A stretch of 64,000 bases of DNA from positions 868,001-932,000 of the forward strand of contig NZ_PTJS01000001.1 of assembly GCF_002941025.1 (NCBI RefSeq), given 5' to 3'. The stretch comes from Streptomyces sp. QL37. GTDB lineage: Bacteria > Actinomycetota > Actinomycetes > Streptomycetales > Streptomycetaceae. Shown here piece by piece: positions 53,161 through 62,409 of the stretch (its first letter is position 1; each line of letters opens with the position of its first letter). The translations under genes and the position numbers were made by a program. The notes beneath the pieces are model-generated. The model made no database searches and was not told where the DNA came from. It saw only the letters and a program-made list of their open reading frames with translations.

Positions 53161-54093
53161 GTGAGCACGGTGGCGGACGTGATCGTGGTGGGCGGCGGGG
53201 TCAGCGGGCTGACCACGGCGCTGCTGCTGGCGGAGCGCGGCCTGGGGGTACGCGTCTGGTCCAGGGACCCCGCAGCGGCCACGACCTCGGCCGTGGCCGG
53301 TGCGCTCTGGTGGCCGTACCGGATCGAGCCCGAGGCCCTGGTGGGTGGCTGGTCGCTCGAAACCCTCCGGGTGTACGAGGAGCTGGCCGCCGCCCCCGCC
53401 GAGACGGGCGTCCGCATGGTCCCCGGGGTGCACGGGGGCGAGCGCCTGGCCGCGCTCGGACCGTGGGCCCGCGACCTGAAGCATCTCTCCGAGGTGGCGG
53501 AGGGGCTCCGGGTCACGCTTCCGCTGATCGACATGCCGGCCCATCTGAGCTGGCTGGAGGGCCAACTCTCCGCCGCGGGGGGCGTGGTCGAGCGGCGTAC
53601 GGTACGTGGCTTCGCGGAGGCGGCGGCCGAGGCGCGGGTGGTCGTCAACTGCACCGGACTCGGCGCCCGCGAACTGGTTCCCGACCCCGGGGTGCGGCCG
53701 GTCCGCGGCCAGTTGGTGGTGGTGGAGAACCCTGGCATCGACGAGTGGTTCACCGAGGCGGATCCGGCGTCGAGCGCGACGACGTATCTCTTTCCGCAGC
53801 CGGGAGGGCTGGTGCTCGGCGGAACGGCGGAGACGGACGACGCGCGCACCGGGCCCGATCCGCGTACGGCCGCGGAGATCGTGGCGCGGTGCGCGCGGAT
53901 ACGCCCGGAGATCGCGGGGGCCCGGGTCATCGGCCACCGGGTGGGGCTGCGGCCGGCCCGCGACGCCGGGGTGCGCATCGAGGCGGAGGAGCTGCCGGGC
54001 GGCGGGCTGCTGGTGCACAACTACGGACACGGTGGCGCCGGGGTGACGGTGGCCCGGGGCTGTGCGCGGGCCGCGGCCCAGCTGGTGGGCTGA
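53161..54093 (+). CDS. FAD-dependent D-amino-acid-oxidase-like protein
   Basis: The 310-residue flavoprotein has the N-terminal dinucleotide motif VADVIVVGGGVSGLTTALLLAERG, AGALWWPYRIEP, VVNCTGLGARELVPD, RPVRGQLVVVEN and a C-terminal VHNYGHGGAGVTVARGCA. These match D-amino acid oxidases, which make 2-oxo acids, ammonia and peroxide; glycine-oxidase-like function is possible. GTG at 53161 has GGAGACAGG just upstream; an ATG four codons earlier is possible. It is convergent with the BCCT transporter gene, 13 bases away. Confidence 0.88.
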   Translation: MSTVADVIVVGGGVSGLTTALLLAERGLGVRVWSRDPAAATTSAVAGALWWPYRIEPEALVGGWSLETLRVYEELAAAPAETGVRMVPGVHGGERLAALGPWARDLKHLSEVAEGLRVTLPLIDMPAHLSWLEGQLSAAGGVVERRTVRGFAEAAAEARVVVNCTGLGARELVPDPGVRPVRGQLVVVENPGIDEWFTEADPASSATTYLFPQPGGLVLGGTAETDDARTGPDPRTAAEIVARCARIRPEIAGARVIGHRVGLRPARDAGVRIEAEELPGGGLLVHNYGHGGAGVTVARGCARAAAQLVG

Positions 54094-54106
54094 GCCGCGG
54101 TCCCGG

Positions 54107-55855
54107 TCAGGCCGGCGGGTCGTGCTTGTGGCGTTCGTCGGTGGTGACCTCCGTGGTGCCGGGGCCGATCCGGATCTCGAAGTCCCCGTCGTACTTGGCG
54201 TGCCCCTCGATGACGGCGGATTCGACGGCCTCCACACCGAACTCCCTGCGGACGATCATCGGGTCGTGGCGCAGATCCCTCATGAGCGCGACGCACATCC
54301 CGATCATCACGATGGTGAAGGGGGCGGCCACCAGGATGGTCAGGTTCTGGAGGCCCGCCAGGGCGTCCCCCTGCCCGTCGCCGATGAGCAGCATGATCGC
54401 CGCGACGGCCCCGGTGACGACACCCCAGAAGATCACGACCCATTTCGCGGGTTCGAGGACGCCCTTCTGGGAGAGCGTTCCCATCACGATCGAGGCGGCG
54501 TCGGCGCCCGAGACGAAGAAGATGCCCACCAGGATCATGACGAGGATGCTCATCACGGTGGCGATCGGGTATTCGTGGAGGACACCGAAGAGCTGGGCCT
54601 CCGGGGTGTCACCGACGCCCCGGAGCTTTCCGTCCCTCTGCAGTTCGATCGCCGAGCCGCCGAAGACGGCGAACCAGACGAGGCTGACGGTGCTGGGCAC
54701 GAGGATCACGCCGCCGACGAACTGCCGGATCGTGCGGCCGCGGCTGATCCTTGCGATGAACATGCCGACGAAGGGCGTCCAGGAGATCCACCACGCCCAG
54801 TAGAAGACCGTCCAGCTGGCGAGCCAGTCGGCGACTTCACCCTCTCCCGTCGCCTCGGTCCGGCCTGCGAGCTGGGCGAGGTCACCGATGTACGCCGCGA
54901 TCGAGGTGGGCAGCAGGTCCAGGATGATGATCGTGGGGCCGACGACGAACACGAAGATCACCAGGATCAGCGCGAGCACCATGTTGATGTTGGACAGCCA
55001 CTGGATGCCCTTCTCCACACCCGAGATCGCCGATGCGACGAAGGCGGCCGTCAGAACGGCGATGATCGCGACCAGCAGGCCGGTCCCGGTCTTCTCCATC
55101 CAGTTGAGCTCCTGGAAGCCGCTGCCGATCTGCAGCGCCCCGAGGCCCAGCGAGGCCGCCGAGCCGAAGAGCGTCGCGAAGATGGCGAGGATGTCGATGA
55201 TGCGGCCGACCACCCCGTGGGAGTGCCGCTCGCCGATGAGCGGGATGAACACGGCGCTGATGGTCTGGCGCCGGTGCCGCCGGTAGGCGCTGTAGGCGAT
55301 GGCCAGTCCGACGACCGCGTAGATCGCCCAGGGGTGGAGCGTCCAGTGGAAGAGCGTGGTCGCCATCGCCGTCTGCATGGCCTCGGCCGCGTCCGCGGGG
55401 TGGGTGCCGGGGGGCGGGTTGACGAAATGGGCGAGTGGCTCGCTCACTCCGTAGAACATCAGGCCGATGCCCATACCGGCGCTGAACATCATCGCGACCC
55501 AGGAGACCGTCTTGAATTCGGGCTCCTCCCCCTCCTGGCCGAGCGAGATCCTCCCGTAACGGCTGATCGCGAGCCAGAGGGCGAAGACCACGAAGCCGGA
55601 GGCCGCCAGCATGAAGGCCCAGCCGCCGTTGTGGATGAGTCCGTTGAGCAGCGTGCTGGAGACGTCCGTCAGTGAGTCGGTGGCCGTGGCACCCCAGATC
55701 ACGAAGGCGATGGTGAGCACTGCGGAGACGCCGAACACCACCCGGTCGGTCGTGGGACGGCGGCCGTGGTGCGGATCGGCGGGCAGATCGGCCGTTACCG
55801 GCAGATACTCCCCTCGCCCACCCGTTCTCTGCTCGTCGTGTGACACAAATGGCAC
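54107..55855 (-). CDS. BCCT-family betaine/choline/carnitine transporter
   Basis: The 582-residue protein has about 12 membrane segments with BCCT marks: the glycine-rich helix FSAGMGIGLMFYGVSEPL, WAIYAVVGLAIAYSAYR, and the Trp-rich segment SWTVFYWAWWISWTPFVGMF followed by ARISRGRTIR. It should take up glycine betaine, choline or carnitine with Na+ or H+. A charged C-terminal tail of ~60 residues could sense osmotic strength. The gene lies alone behind 224 bases of upstream DNA facing the LacI gene. Confidence 0.93.
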   Translation of the reverse strand: MPFVSHDEQRTGGRGEYLPVTADLPADPHHGRRPTTDRVVFGVSAVLTIAFVIWGATATDSLTDVSSTLLNGLIHNGGWAFMLAASGFVVFALWLAISRYGRISLGQEGEEPEFKTVSWVAMMFSAGMGIGLMFYGVSEPLAHFVNPPPGTHPADAAEAMQTAMATTLFHWTLHPWAIYAVVGLAIAYSAYRRHRRQTISAVFIPLIGERHSHGVVGRIIDILAIFATLFGSAASLGLGALQIGSGFQELNWMEKTGTGLLVAIIAVLTAAFVASAISGVEKGIQWLSNINMVLALILVIFVFVVGPTIIILDLLPTSIAAYIGDLAQLAGRTEATGEGEVADWLASWTVFYWAWWISWTPFVGMFIARISRGRTIRQFVGGVILVPSTVSLVWFAVFGGSAIELQRDGKLRGVGDTPEAQLFGVLHEYPIATVMSILVMILVGIFFVSGADAASIVMGTLSQKGVLEPAKWVVIFWGVVTGAVAAIMLLIGDGQGDALAGLQNLTILVAAPFTIVMIGMCVALMRDLRHDPMIVRREFGVEAVESAVIEGHAKYDGDFEIRIGPGTTEVTTDERHKHDPPA

Positions 55856-56079
55856 CTTTCACGCAATGCGAATATTTCGCTCTCCGTAGGCAGTACCACA
55901 CTCGGTGCGCATCTTCCGGGATCCCCGAGCGGTACACGCACGGCCGTTTACGGAGGAAACGGGTCCGCGTCTCCGGCGTCGGCCGCCTCCGGCCGGGCCG
56001 ATAGGCTGACGGCGTCCGTGCCCAAACCCGCCGGTTCCAGCCGTTCCCAGCCCGGGCGCGCGTGTACGAGGAGCGACCC

Positions 56080-57129
56080 TTGCCCGACCCGACCCCCGAT
56101 CCGCACCGTGATGCCCGGCCCACCCTGGAGGCCGTGGCGGCCCGCGCCGGAGTGTCCAGGGCGACGGCTTCCCGTGTCGTCAACGGCGGTGCGGGCGTAC
56201 GTCAGCCCCTGGTGGACCAGGTGCGCAAGGCGGTCGACGAGCTCGGCTACATCCCGAACCACGCCGCGCGGACGCTGGTCACCCGGCGCAACGGCGCTGT
56301 CGCCGTGATCATCGACGAGCCCGAGTTCCGGATCTTCTCCGACCCCTTCTTTTCCCGCCAGATCCGCGGGATCAGCCGCGAGCTCAACGCCCACGACGCA
56401 CAGCTGGTCCTGCTCCTGGTGGAGGGCAGCGGCGACTTCGACCGGGTCACCCGCTATCTGGCAGGCGGTCACGTGGACGGCGTGCTGGCCTTCTCCCTGC
56501 ACACCGACGACGAACTTCCCGCGATCATCCGGCGGTTCCGGGTCCCGACGGTCTACGGGGGCCGCCCGGAACACCCTGCGGCGGGCGAGGACACGACGCA
56601 GGTGCCGTACGTCGACTGCGACAACCGGGGCGGCGCCCGCGAGGCCGTGCGCCACCTGGTCTCGCTCGGCCGGCGGCGCATCGCCCACATCGCGGGGCCC
56701 CGCGACCAGACGTCGGCACTCGACCGGATCGACGGCTACCACGACGTGCTCCCGGACGCGGGACCGGAACTCGTCGCGGAGGGTGACTTCACCGCGGAGG
56801 GCGGAGCCCGGGCCATGTCGGACCTGCTGGACACCCATCCGGATCTCGACGCCGTCTTCGCGTCCAACGACCTGATGGCGTCGGGCGCCCTGCGGGTGCT
56901 GCGCGAGCGGGGCGTCCGGGTGCCGGAGGACGTGGCGGTGGTGGGGTTCGACGACATGACCTCGGTGGCGGAGGCCGCCGTACCACCGCTGACGACGATC
57001 CGTCAGGACGTGGAGGGCATGGGGCGGTTGATGGTGCGGCTGCTGATGGAGCGGCTGAACAGCGACACCGGGACATGGCCCGAGTCCGTGATCACCCCGA
57101 CCGAACTGGTCCGCCGGGCCTCCGCCTGA
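56080..57129 (+). CDS. LacI-family transcriptional regulator
   Basis: The ~349-residue protein has the LacI HTH (TLEAVAARAGVSRATASRVVN, KAVDELGYIPNHAARTLV) and a periplasmic-binding-protein-like sugar-sensing domain (GAVAVIIDEPE, VDGVLAFSLH, HIAGPRDQTSALDRIDGY, VFASNDLMASGALRVLRERG). TTG at 56080 is chosen because AGGAG lies 7 nt upstream; GTG six codons earlier lacks a good site. No sugar-transport genes are adjacent, so its regulon is elsewhere or it controls itself. Its 3' end overlaps the convergent oxygenase gene by 38 bases. Confidence 0.9.
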   Translation: MPDPTPDPHRDARPTLEAVAARAGVSRATASRVVNGGAGVRQPLVDQVRKAVDELGYIPNHAARTLVTRRNGAVAVIIDEPEFRIFSDPFFSRQIRGISRELNAHDAQLVLLLVEGSGDFDRVTRYLAGGHVDGVLAFSLHTDDELPAIIRRFRVPTVYGGRPEHPAAGEDTTQVPYVDCDNRGGAREAVRHLVSLGRRRIAHIAGPRDQTSALDRIDGYHDVLPDAGPELVAEGDFTAEGGARAMSDLLDTHPDLDAVFASNDLMASGALRVLRERGVRVPEDVAVVGFDDMTSVAEAAVPPLTTIRQDVEGMGRLMVRLLMERLNSDTGTWPESVITPTELVRRASA

Positions 57130-57985
57130 GTCCTCCCGCTGCCCGCCACCCGGCCCGCGCCGACCTGGCGAGCGGCAGGTAGCGCAGCCGCTCCGGGAGC
57201 AGGGGGACGATCCGCCGCACCACGGCGCCGAAGCGCCGCAGCCGACGCTCCTGGTCCGGGGTCCAGTCGAGCCCGATGGCCTCGCGTGCGTCCGGCGGCA
57301 TCAGCCCGATGGTGATGAAGCTGCGGAACCGCGCCAGCGGCGGGAGGAGTACCGGCCACAGCACCTTCAGGACCAGCCGTAGGACGAGGGGCCCCCGGTC
57401 GGGCGGCGGCACGGGAGCGTCCGCGGCCACCAGTTCCCGTACGACGACGGTGGCCTCCACCTCGTCGGCCAGCATCCTGCGGTAGTACGGCCAGAACTCC
57501 TCGATCGTCTGCGGCATGTCCCGGTCGTGGATGCCGAGGATCCGGCCGACCTGGAGCCACTCCCCGTACAGGGCGCGTTCCTGCGCGTCGGTGAGCGGGC
57601 GGACCAGGTAGCGCGACGCGTGCTGGTAGACGGGGAAGCCCGTGGCGTGCACCCACGCGTAGTTCGCGGGGGTGAGCGCGTGGTAGCGGCGGCCGCGGGT
57701 GTCGGTCCCCTGGATCGTACGGTGCAGCTTCCTGAGCCTGCGTCCCTCCTCGGCCGCGGCCTCTCCCCCGTACACCCAGAGCTGGAGCGAGCTCAGGGAC
57801 CGTTCGCCGCGCCCCCAGGGGTCCGTACGGAAGACCGAGTGGTCGTCGACGCCGGCGCCGACGGCCGGGTGGGCGACCTGGAGGGTGAGGGCGGCGGGCA
57901 GCATCAGCAGTCCCCGGATGTCACCGGCGAGGCTCCACAGAACCCCGCCCGGCGGGGGCGGTGCGGGTTCTCCTGTGCTGGTCAT
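57092..57985 (-). CDS. DUF2236/MpaB-like oxygenase
   Basis: The 297-residue protein belongs to the DUF2236 family, which includes rubber oxygenase Lcp and fungal MpaB. Visible family runs are LQVAHPAVGAGVDDHS, RRLRKLHRTIQGTDTRGRRYH and ALTPANYAWVHATGFPVY, with the conserved Arg and His residues thought to bind haem. A hydrophobic section (LVLKVLWPVLLPPLARF) may contact membrane. It is divergent from a second MpaB-type gene across 194 bases. Substrate unknown; a lipid or polyisoprenoid is plausible. Confidence 0.82.
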   Translation of the reverse strand: MTSTGEPAPPPPGGVLWSLAGDIRGLLMLPAALTLQVAHPAVGAGVDDHSVFRTDPWGRGERSLSSLQLWVYGGEAAAEEGRRLRKLHRTIQGTDTRGRRYHALTPANYAWVHATGFPVYQHASRYLVRPLTDAQERALYGEWLQVGRILGIHDRDMPQTIEEFWPYYRRMLADEVEATVVVRELVAADAPVPPPDRGPLVLRLVLKVLWPVLLPPLARFRSFITIGLMPPDAREAIGLDWTPDQERRLRRFGAVVRRIVPLLPERLRYLPLARSARAGWRAAGGLRRRPGGPVRSG

Positions 57986-58179
57986 GCGGATGCTCCCAGG
58001 GGTCGGCGGGCACTCGGGGCGGCGCCCGGACCGTGTGTGTTCCAGTATGCGATCCCGCAGCAGTGTTGACGCGCCACATGAAACAAGTCAATAGTATTTG
58101 TAACTTTGACTCTCCACGGCGAGAGGTTCGGCCATATGCCTTATGCAGCAGATGTGTTGAGCGGAGGAGGGCACACACC
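57986..58179. promoter_or_regulatory. Divergent promoter region of the two MpaB-type genes
   Basis: The region is AT-rich for this genome. AGTCAA and TTGACT flank it as an inverted repeat (58087-58092 and 58106-58111). The 10-mer TTTGTAACTT (58097-58106) recurs at 61202-61211 in front of the acyl-CoA dehydrogenase gene. TTGACG at 58066 may be a -35. Control by the TetR protein encoded at 60.5-61.1 kb is likely. Confidence 0.5.
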
Positions 58180-59058
58180 ATGGGCCGCTACAGCCGATTG
58201 CGCGAGATACGCCGGATGGACCCCGTCAGCGACTGCGCCGAGATACTCCGGCTGATGTCCCAGTACGAGTTCCCGTGGGACTACCGGCAGGGCATCAGCG
58301 TCGCCTTCCTGCGCGACTACGGGGTTCCGCGGATCTCCGTACTGCTCGACCGCACCCAGGAGTTCGAGCGCAACGGCCAGAAACGCTACGACGACACCGT
58401 CCTGTTCGGATACGAGATGGCGGCCGAGGGTTTCGAGTCGGAGCGGGCCAGGGCCGCCGCCCGCCATCTCAACCGGATCCACGGCAGGTACCGCATCCCG
58501 AACGAGGACTACCTCTATGTGCTGGCCACCACGGTGGTCGGGCCGAAACGCTGGATCGACCGGTTCGGGTGGCGGCCCCTGTGCGCTCAGGAGGCGGGGG
58601 CGCTGGCGGAGGTGGGGCAGCGGATGGCGGCCATGATGGGCATCGAGGGCGCACCCGGCAGTTACGAGGGCTTCGAGGAGCTGCTGGACTCCTACGAGGC
58701 CCGGATGTTCGCGTACGACCCGGCGAACCGGCGCGTCGCCAACGCCACCTTCCGGGTCATGGCCGCCTGGTACCCGGCCCCGCTGCGCCCCCTGGTGGCC
58801 AGGTTCTCGCTGGCCCTGCTGGACGAGCCCTTACTGCGGGCGCTGGGCTTCCCGGCGCAGCCGCGGTGGATGCGGGCGGCGGCCGTCCGCCTGGTACGCA
58901 CCCGCTCGCAGGGCGTCCGGCTGCTGCCCGCACGGCCCCGATGGCTGCCCTCCCGCCCCCGGCCACGCAGTTACCCCTTCGGATACCAGCTCGACGACCT
59001 CGGACCGCACTGGGCGCAGAGCCGCCCGCTGGAACCACTGCCCATGGAGAAGTCATGA
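58180..59058 (+). CDS. MpaB-family oxygenase with a TTA codon
   Basis: The 292-residue protein shows MpaB marks: PWDYRQGISVAFLRDYGVPRI, HLNRIHGRYRIPNEDYLYVL and GPKRWIDRFGWRPLCAQE. MpaB cleaves the farnesyl chain of a mycophenolic-acid precursor, so oxidative chain cleavage is a reasonable model. The start has GGAGGAGG 9 nt upstream; longer frames are rejected. Codon 218 (58831) is TTA, the rare Leu codon read by the bldA tRNA in Streptomyces, and the only one I noticed in the window's genes. The stop overlaps the aldehyde dehydrogenase start (ATGA), so both would depend on it. Confidence 0.85.
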   Translation: MGRYSRLREIRRMDPVSDCAEILRLMSQYEFPWDYRQGISVAFLRDYGVPRISVLLDRTQEFERNGQKRYDDTVLFGYEMAAEGFESERARAAARHLNRIHGRYRIPNEDYLYVLATTVVGPKRWIDRFGWRPLCAQEAGALAEVGQRMAAMMGIEGAPGSYEGFEELLDSYEARMFAYDPANRRVANATFRVMAAWYPAPLRPLVARFSLALLDEPLLRALGFPAQPRWMRAAAVRLVRTRSQGVRLLPARPRWLPSRPRPRSYPFGYQLDDLGPHWAQSRPLEPLPMEKS

Positions 59059-60494
59059 CGACCGGAACAGACCGTGCGGCGCACGGCATCGAGGACATCC
59101 GCGCCGCGGTGGCGCAAGCCAGGGGTGCGGGCCACGGATGGGCCGCGCTCGGGGCGCGGGAACGGCGCCCCCTGCTCCTGCGCTGGAAGCGCGAACTGGC
59201 GCGCCGTGCGGACGAGTTCGCCGAGGTGATCGCGGCGGAGACCGGCAAGCCGGTGCACGACGCCCGCTCCGAGGTGCTGCTGACGCTGGTCCATCTGGAG
59301 TGGGCGGCCCGCAACGCCCACCGGGTGCTGGGCAGGCGACGGGTGTCCTCCGGCCTGCTGTCGGTCCATCAGCGGGCGCTGCTGGCCTACCGCCCGCTCG
59401 GGGTGATCGGCGTCATCGGCCCGTGGAACTACCCGCTCTACACGCCGATGGGCTCGATCGGCTACGCCCTCGCGGCGGGCAACGCAGTGGTGTTCAAGCC
59501 GTCCGAACTCACACCCGGGGTCGGCGTGCTGCTGGCCCGGAGCTTCGGGGAGGCGGTCCCGGACCACGCGGGTCTGCTGCGGACGGTCACCGGACCGGGC
59601 TCCACCGGGGCCGCCCTGGCCGGAGCGGAGGGGCCGTCCGGCGTGGACAAGGTCGCCTTCACCGGCTCGCCCGGGACCGCCCGCAAGGTCGCCGCGGCCT
59701 GCGCGGCCACGCTCACACCGCTGCTCGCCGAGTGCGGGGGCAAGGACGCGGTGCTGGTCGCTGCGGACGCCGATCTGGACGCGGCGGCCGACGCGATCGT
59801 GTGGGGCGCGATGGGCAACGCGGGCCAGACCTGCGCCGGCGTGGAGCGGGTGTACGCGGTGGCCTCGGTCCACGAGGCGCTGTGCGCGCGCATCGTGAGC
59901 CGCGCGCGGGCGCTGGTGCCCGGTGACGCCTACGGCCCGCTCACCCTGCCGTCCCAGCTCGGCGTGGTGGAGCACCACGTGAAGCAGGCCCTGGTGGACG
60001 GCGGCACCGCCGAACTGGGCGGGCCCGACGCCCTGCGGAACCGCGTGCTCGGGCCGGTGGTCCTGTCAGGGGTCCCCGAGGACTCACCGGCCGTGACGGA
60101 GGAGACCTTCGGCCCGGTCGTCGTGGTGAACCCGGTGCGCGACATGGACGAGGCGGTGGAGAGGGCCAACGCGTCGGCGTACTCCCTGGGCGCCGCCGTG
60201 TTCACCCGCTCCCGGGCGGCCGGGCTCGCACTGGCCGAACGTCTCGGCTCCGGCGCCGTGTCGGTGAACTCGGTGCTGGGCTTCGCCGCGATCCCGTCCC
60301 TGCCGTTCGGTGGCGCGGGCGAGTCGGGGTACGGACGGATCCACGGCGAGGAGGGGCTGCGGGCCTTCGCGGCGCCGCACTCCGTCACCGTACGGCGGTT
60401 CGCACCGGCGGTGGACCTGACGTCGTTCGCGACGCCCCGGGAGAAGGTCGCCCGGGCCGTCGAGCTGGGCAGGAAGCTGCACGCCCGGTTCTGA
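59055..60494 (+). CDS. NAD(P)-dependent aldehyde dehydrogenase
   Basis: The 479-residue enzyme has GVIGPWNYPLYTP near 118-131, VVFKPSELTP, AFTGSPGTARKVA, catalytic Glu226 in LAECGGKDAVL, nucleophile Cys260 in GNAGQTCAGVERV, and EETFGPVVVV. It oxidises an aldehyde to the acid. Translation is coupled to the MpaB gene by an ATGA overlap, so the natural substrate is probably the aldehyde that the oxygenase releases. It is convergent with the TetR gene 6 bases away. Confidence 0.92.
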   Translation: MTTGTDRAAHGIEDIRAAVAQARGAGHGWAALGARERRPLLLRWKRELARRADEFAEVIAAETGKPVHDARSEVLLTLVHLEWAARNAHRVLGRRRVSSGLLSVHQRALLAYRPLGVIGVIGPWNYPLYTPMGSIGYALAAGNAVVFKPSELTPGVGVLLARSFGEAVPDHAGLLRTVTGPGSTGAALAGAEGPSGVDKVAFTGSPGTARKVAAACAATLTPLLAECGGKDAVLVAADADLDAAADAIVWGAMGNAGQTCAGVERVYAVASVHEALCARIVSRARALVPGDAYGPLTLPSQLGVVEHHVKQALVDGGTAELGGPDALRNRVLGPVVLSGVPEDSPAVTEETFGPVVVVNPVRDMDEAVERANASAYSLGAAVFTRSRAAGLALAERLGSGAVSVNSVLGFAAIPSLPFGGAGESGYGRIHGEEGLRAFAAPHSVTVRRFAPAVDLTSFATPREKVARAVELGRKLHARF

Positions 60495-60500
60495 GGGCGT

Positions 60501-61133
60501 TCACCCGACGCCGAGCAGCGGCACCAGATAGCGCCGGGCGAACGTGCGCACCTGCTCGTCGTCGTCCAGCTCGAAGCAGCTCACAGGATTGAGGAGGAAG
60601 GAGACGGTGATCCGCACCATCAGTTCGGCGACCGGTGTCGTGTCCGTCTCCGGCCGCCCTTCCGCGCGCTGGGCGTGGCGGAGCCGGTCGGCCAGGTATC
60701 CGCGCATCGCGAGGAAGGAAGGGCCGCTCTCCAGCGTGAGGAAGGGGAGCATGATCTCCGGCTCCAGGCGCAGCAACCCGCCCACCAACGGGTGTTCACG
60801 GATGTGCTTCAGGACCGCGACGAAGCCGGCGACGAGCCGCTCCTCCATGGTGGGCAGTGCCGCCACCGCCTTGTCCACGTCCGCTACGAATCTGCGGTAC
60901 TCCCGCAGCAGGCAGGCGGAGACCAGGCTGTCCTTGTTGCCGATCCTGCGGTACACGGTGACCCGCGAGACCTTGGCCCGCTTGGCCACGTCGTCGACGG
61001 TCGAGCGGCGCAGCCCGAAGGTCATGAACTGCTCGCGCGCGGCGTCCAGGATCTGCTCGCTCAGCGCGTCGGACGGCGGCGTCTCGACGAGCGCCCTGGC
61101 CAGCAGTGTCTCGTTGGTACCCGGTGCCGCCAT
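60501..61133 (-). CDS. TetR-family transcriptional regulator
   Basis: The 210-residue protein has a TetR HTH: LSEQILDAAREQFMTFGLRR, STVDDVAKRAKVSRVTVYRRIGNKDSL. The C-terminal domain (FVAVLKHIREHPLVGGLL, ELMVRITVSFLLNPVSCF) is typical of lipid-responsive family members. ATG at 61133 has GGGGAGGG just upstream; a TTG ten codons earlier is weaker. It is divergent from the acyl-CoA dehydrogenase gene, whose upstream DNA has an ACAAAG/CTTTGT repeat, and shares a 10-mer with the MpaB promoter region, so it probably controls the whole group. Confidence 0.9.
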   Translation of the reverse strand: MAAPGTNETLLARALVETPPSDALSEQILDAAREQFMTFGLRRSTVDDVAKRAKVSRVTVYRRIGNKDSLVSACLLREYRRFVADVDKAVAALPTMEERLVAGFVAVLKHIREHPLVGGLLRLEPEIMLPFLTLESGPSFLAMRGYLADRLRHAQRAEGRPETDTTPVAELMVRITVSFLLNPVSCFELDDDEQVRTFARRYLVPLLGVG

Positions 61134-61179
61134 GAGCCCTCCCCGTCCGTCGTGACCACTCAACCATATCCACAGTGCG

Positions 61180-61206
61180 ACAAAGTCATCTGATCCGCTT
61201 CTTTGT
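61180..61206. promoter_or_regulatory. Probable TetR operator between divergent genes
   Basis: ACAAAG (61180-61185) and CTTTGT (61201-61206) form an inverted repeat with a 15-base spacer between the TetR and acyl-CoA dehydrogenase genes. It overlaps the shared 10-mer TTTGTAACTT. Confidence 0.5.
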
Positions 61207-61225
61207 AACTTCCCTGGAGGCCTTC

Positions 61226-62389
61226 ATGTCCACCGACCACGCCCTGCCCCGCTCGGTCTCCGCCGAGCAGCGCGCCTTCGTCGGCGCCCTGCGCGACTTC
61301 GCCCGGCGCGAGTGCGGCACGCGGGAGCAGCGCGACGCGCTGGCGGCGGAGGCGGGCGGCCCGCACGCGCCGTCCCTCTACGCCCGGCTGGCGGAGCTCG
61401 GCTGGCTCGGCGTGTGCCTGCCCGAGGCCTACGGGGGCTCGGGCGGCGGGATGACGGACGCCTGCCTCTTCCTCCGTGAGACGGCGCGCGGCCTCGTGCC
61501 GGCGGGCGGGTTCATCACTTCGGTGATCACGGCGAAGGCGTACGAGCGCTTCGGCAGCGAGGCCCAGTGCAAGGCGGCGATCGGTGGTGCGGTGGACGGC
61601 CAGGTGCTGTCCATCGCGATGTCCGAGCCGGAGGCCGGATCCGACGTGGCGGCGCTGCGGTGCAAGGCGGAACGCATGCCGGACGGGCGCTGGCTGGTCA
61701 ACGGTCACAAGACCTGGATCTCCAACGCGCATCTGGCCGAGCACATCCTGCTGGTTGCCCGGACCGACGCGAGCGGGGCGAAGCACGAAGGGCTGACCAT
61801 GTTCCATGTCCCGGCAGGGACGCCCGGGATCGAGATCCGGCCCATCGAGACGATGGGCGGCCGCGAGGTCAACGACGTCTTCCTCACCGACGTCTCGCTG
61901 CCGGCGGATGCGGTGGTCGGCACGGCCGACCGCGCGTGGACCCAGCTGATGGCGGGGCTCAACGCGGAGCGCCTCTTCCTGGCGGCGAACATGCTGGGCC
62001 TGGCGGAGCGGATCCTGGAGGACACCGTCGCGTACGTGCGGGGACGCGAGCAGTTCGGCCGCCCGGTCGGTTCCTTCCAGGCGCTGCGGCACCGGCTGGC
62101 CGACCTGGCGACCGAGATCGAGTGCGCCCGGCTGCTGGTCTTCGACGTGGCCGCGGCCTGCGACGCCGAGCCGGAGCGGCTCTTCCCGCGCGAGGCCTCG
62201 ATGGCGAAGCTCAAGGCCACCGAGACGGCGAGGCACGCGGCTCTGGAGGGAATGCAGATGATGGGTGGCTACGGCTACGCGACGGAGTACGACATGGAGC
62301 GGCATCTGCGGGCCGCGGTCGTTTCGACCGTCTACGGCGGCACGAGTGAGATCCAGCGCGACATCATCGGCAAGAGCTACGGCCTGTAG
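61226..62389 (+). CDS. Acyl-CoA dehydrogenase
   Basis: The 387-residue flavoenzyme introduces an alpha-beta double bond into an acyl-CoA. It shows LGVCLPEAYGGSGGG, AMSEPEAGSDVAALRCKA (FAD), NGHKTWISNAHLAEH, REQFGRPVGSFQALRHRLAD and the C-terminal MQMMGGYGYATEYDMERHLR then YGGTSEIQRDIIG. The Glu-type base region near the C-terminus looks intact. ATG has TGGAGG 5 nt upstream. With the aldehyde dehydrogenase and the acyl-CoA ligase it makes a plausible CoA-dependent degradation route. Confidence 0.93.
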   Translation: MSTDHALPRSVSAEQRAFVGALRDFARRECGTREQRDALAAEAGGPHAPSLYARLAELGWLGVCLPEAYGGSGGGMTDACLFLRETARGLVPAGGFITSVITAKAYERFGSEAQCKAAIGGAVDGQVLSIAMSEPEAGSDVAALRCKAERMPDGRWLVNGHKTWISNAHLAEHILLVARTDASGAKHEGLTMFHVPAGTPGIEIRPIETMGGREVNDVFLTDVSLPADAVVGTADRAWTQLMAGLNAERLFLAANMLGLAERILEDTVAYVRGREQFGRPVGSFQALRHRLADLATEIECARLLVFDVAAACDAEPERLFPREASMAKLKATETARHAALEGMQMMGGYGYATEYDMERHLRAAVVSTVYGGTSEIQRDIIGKSYGL

Positions 62390-62409
62390 GGCGCCACGCG
62401 GGGCGGCAC

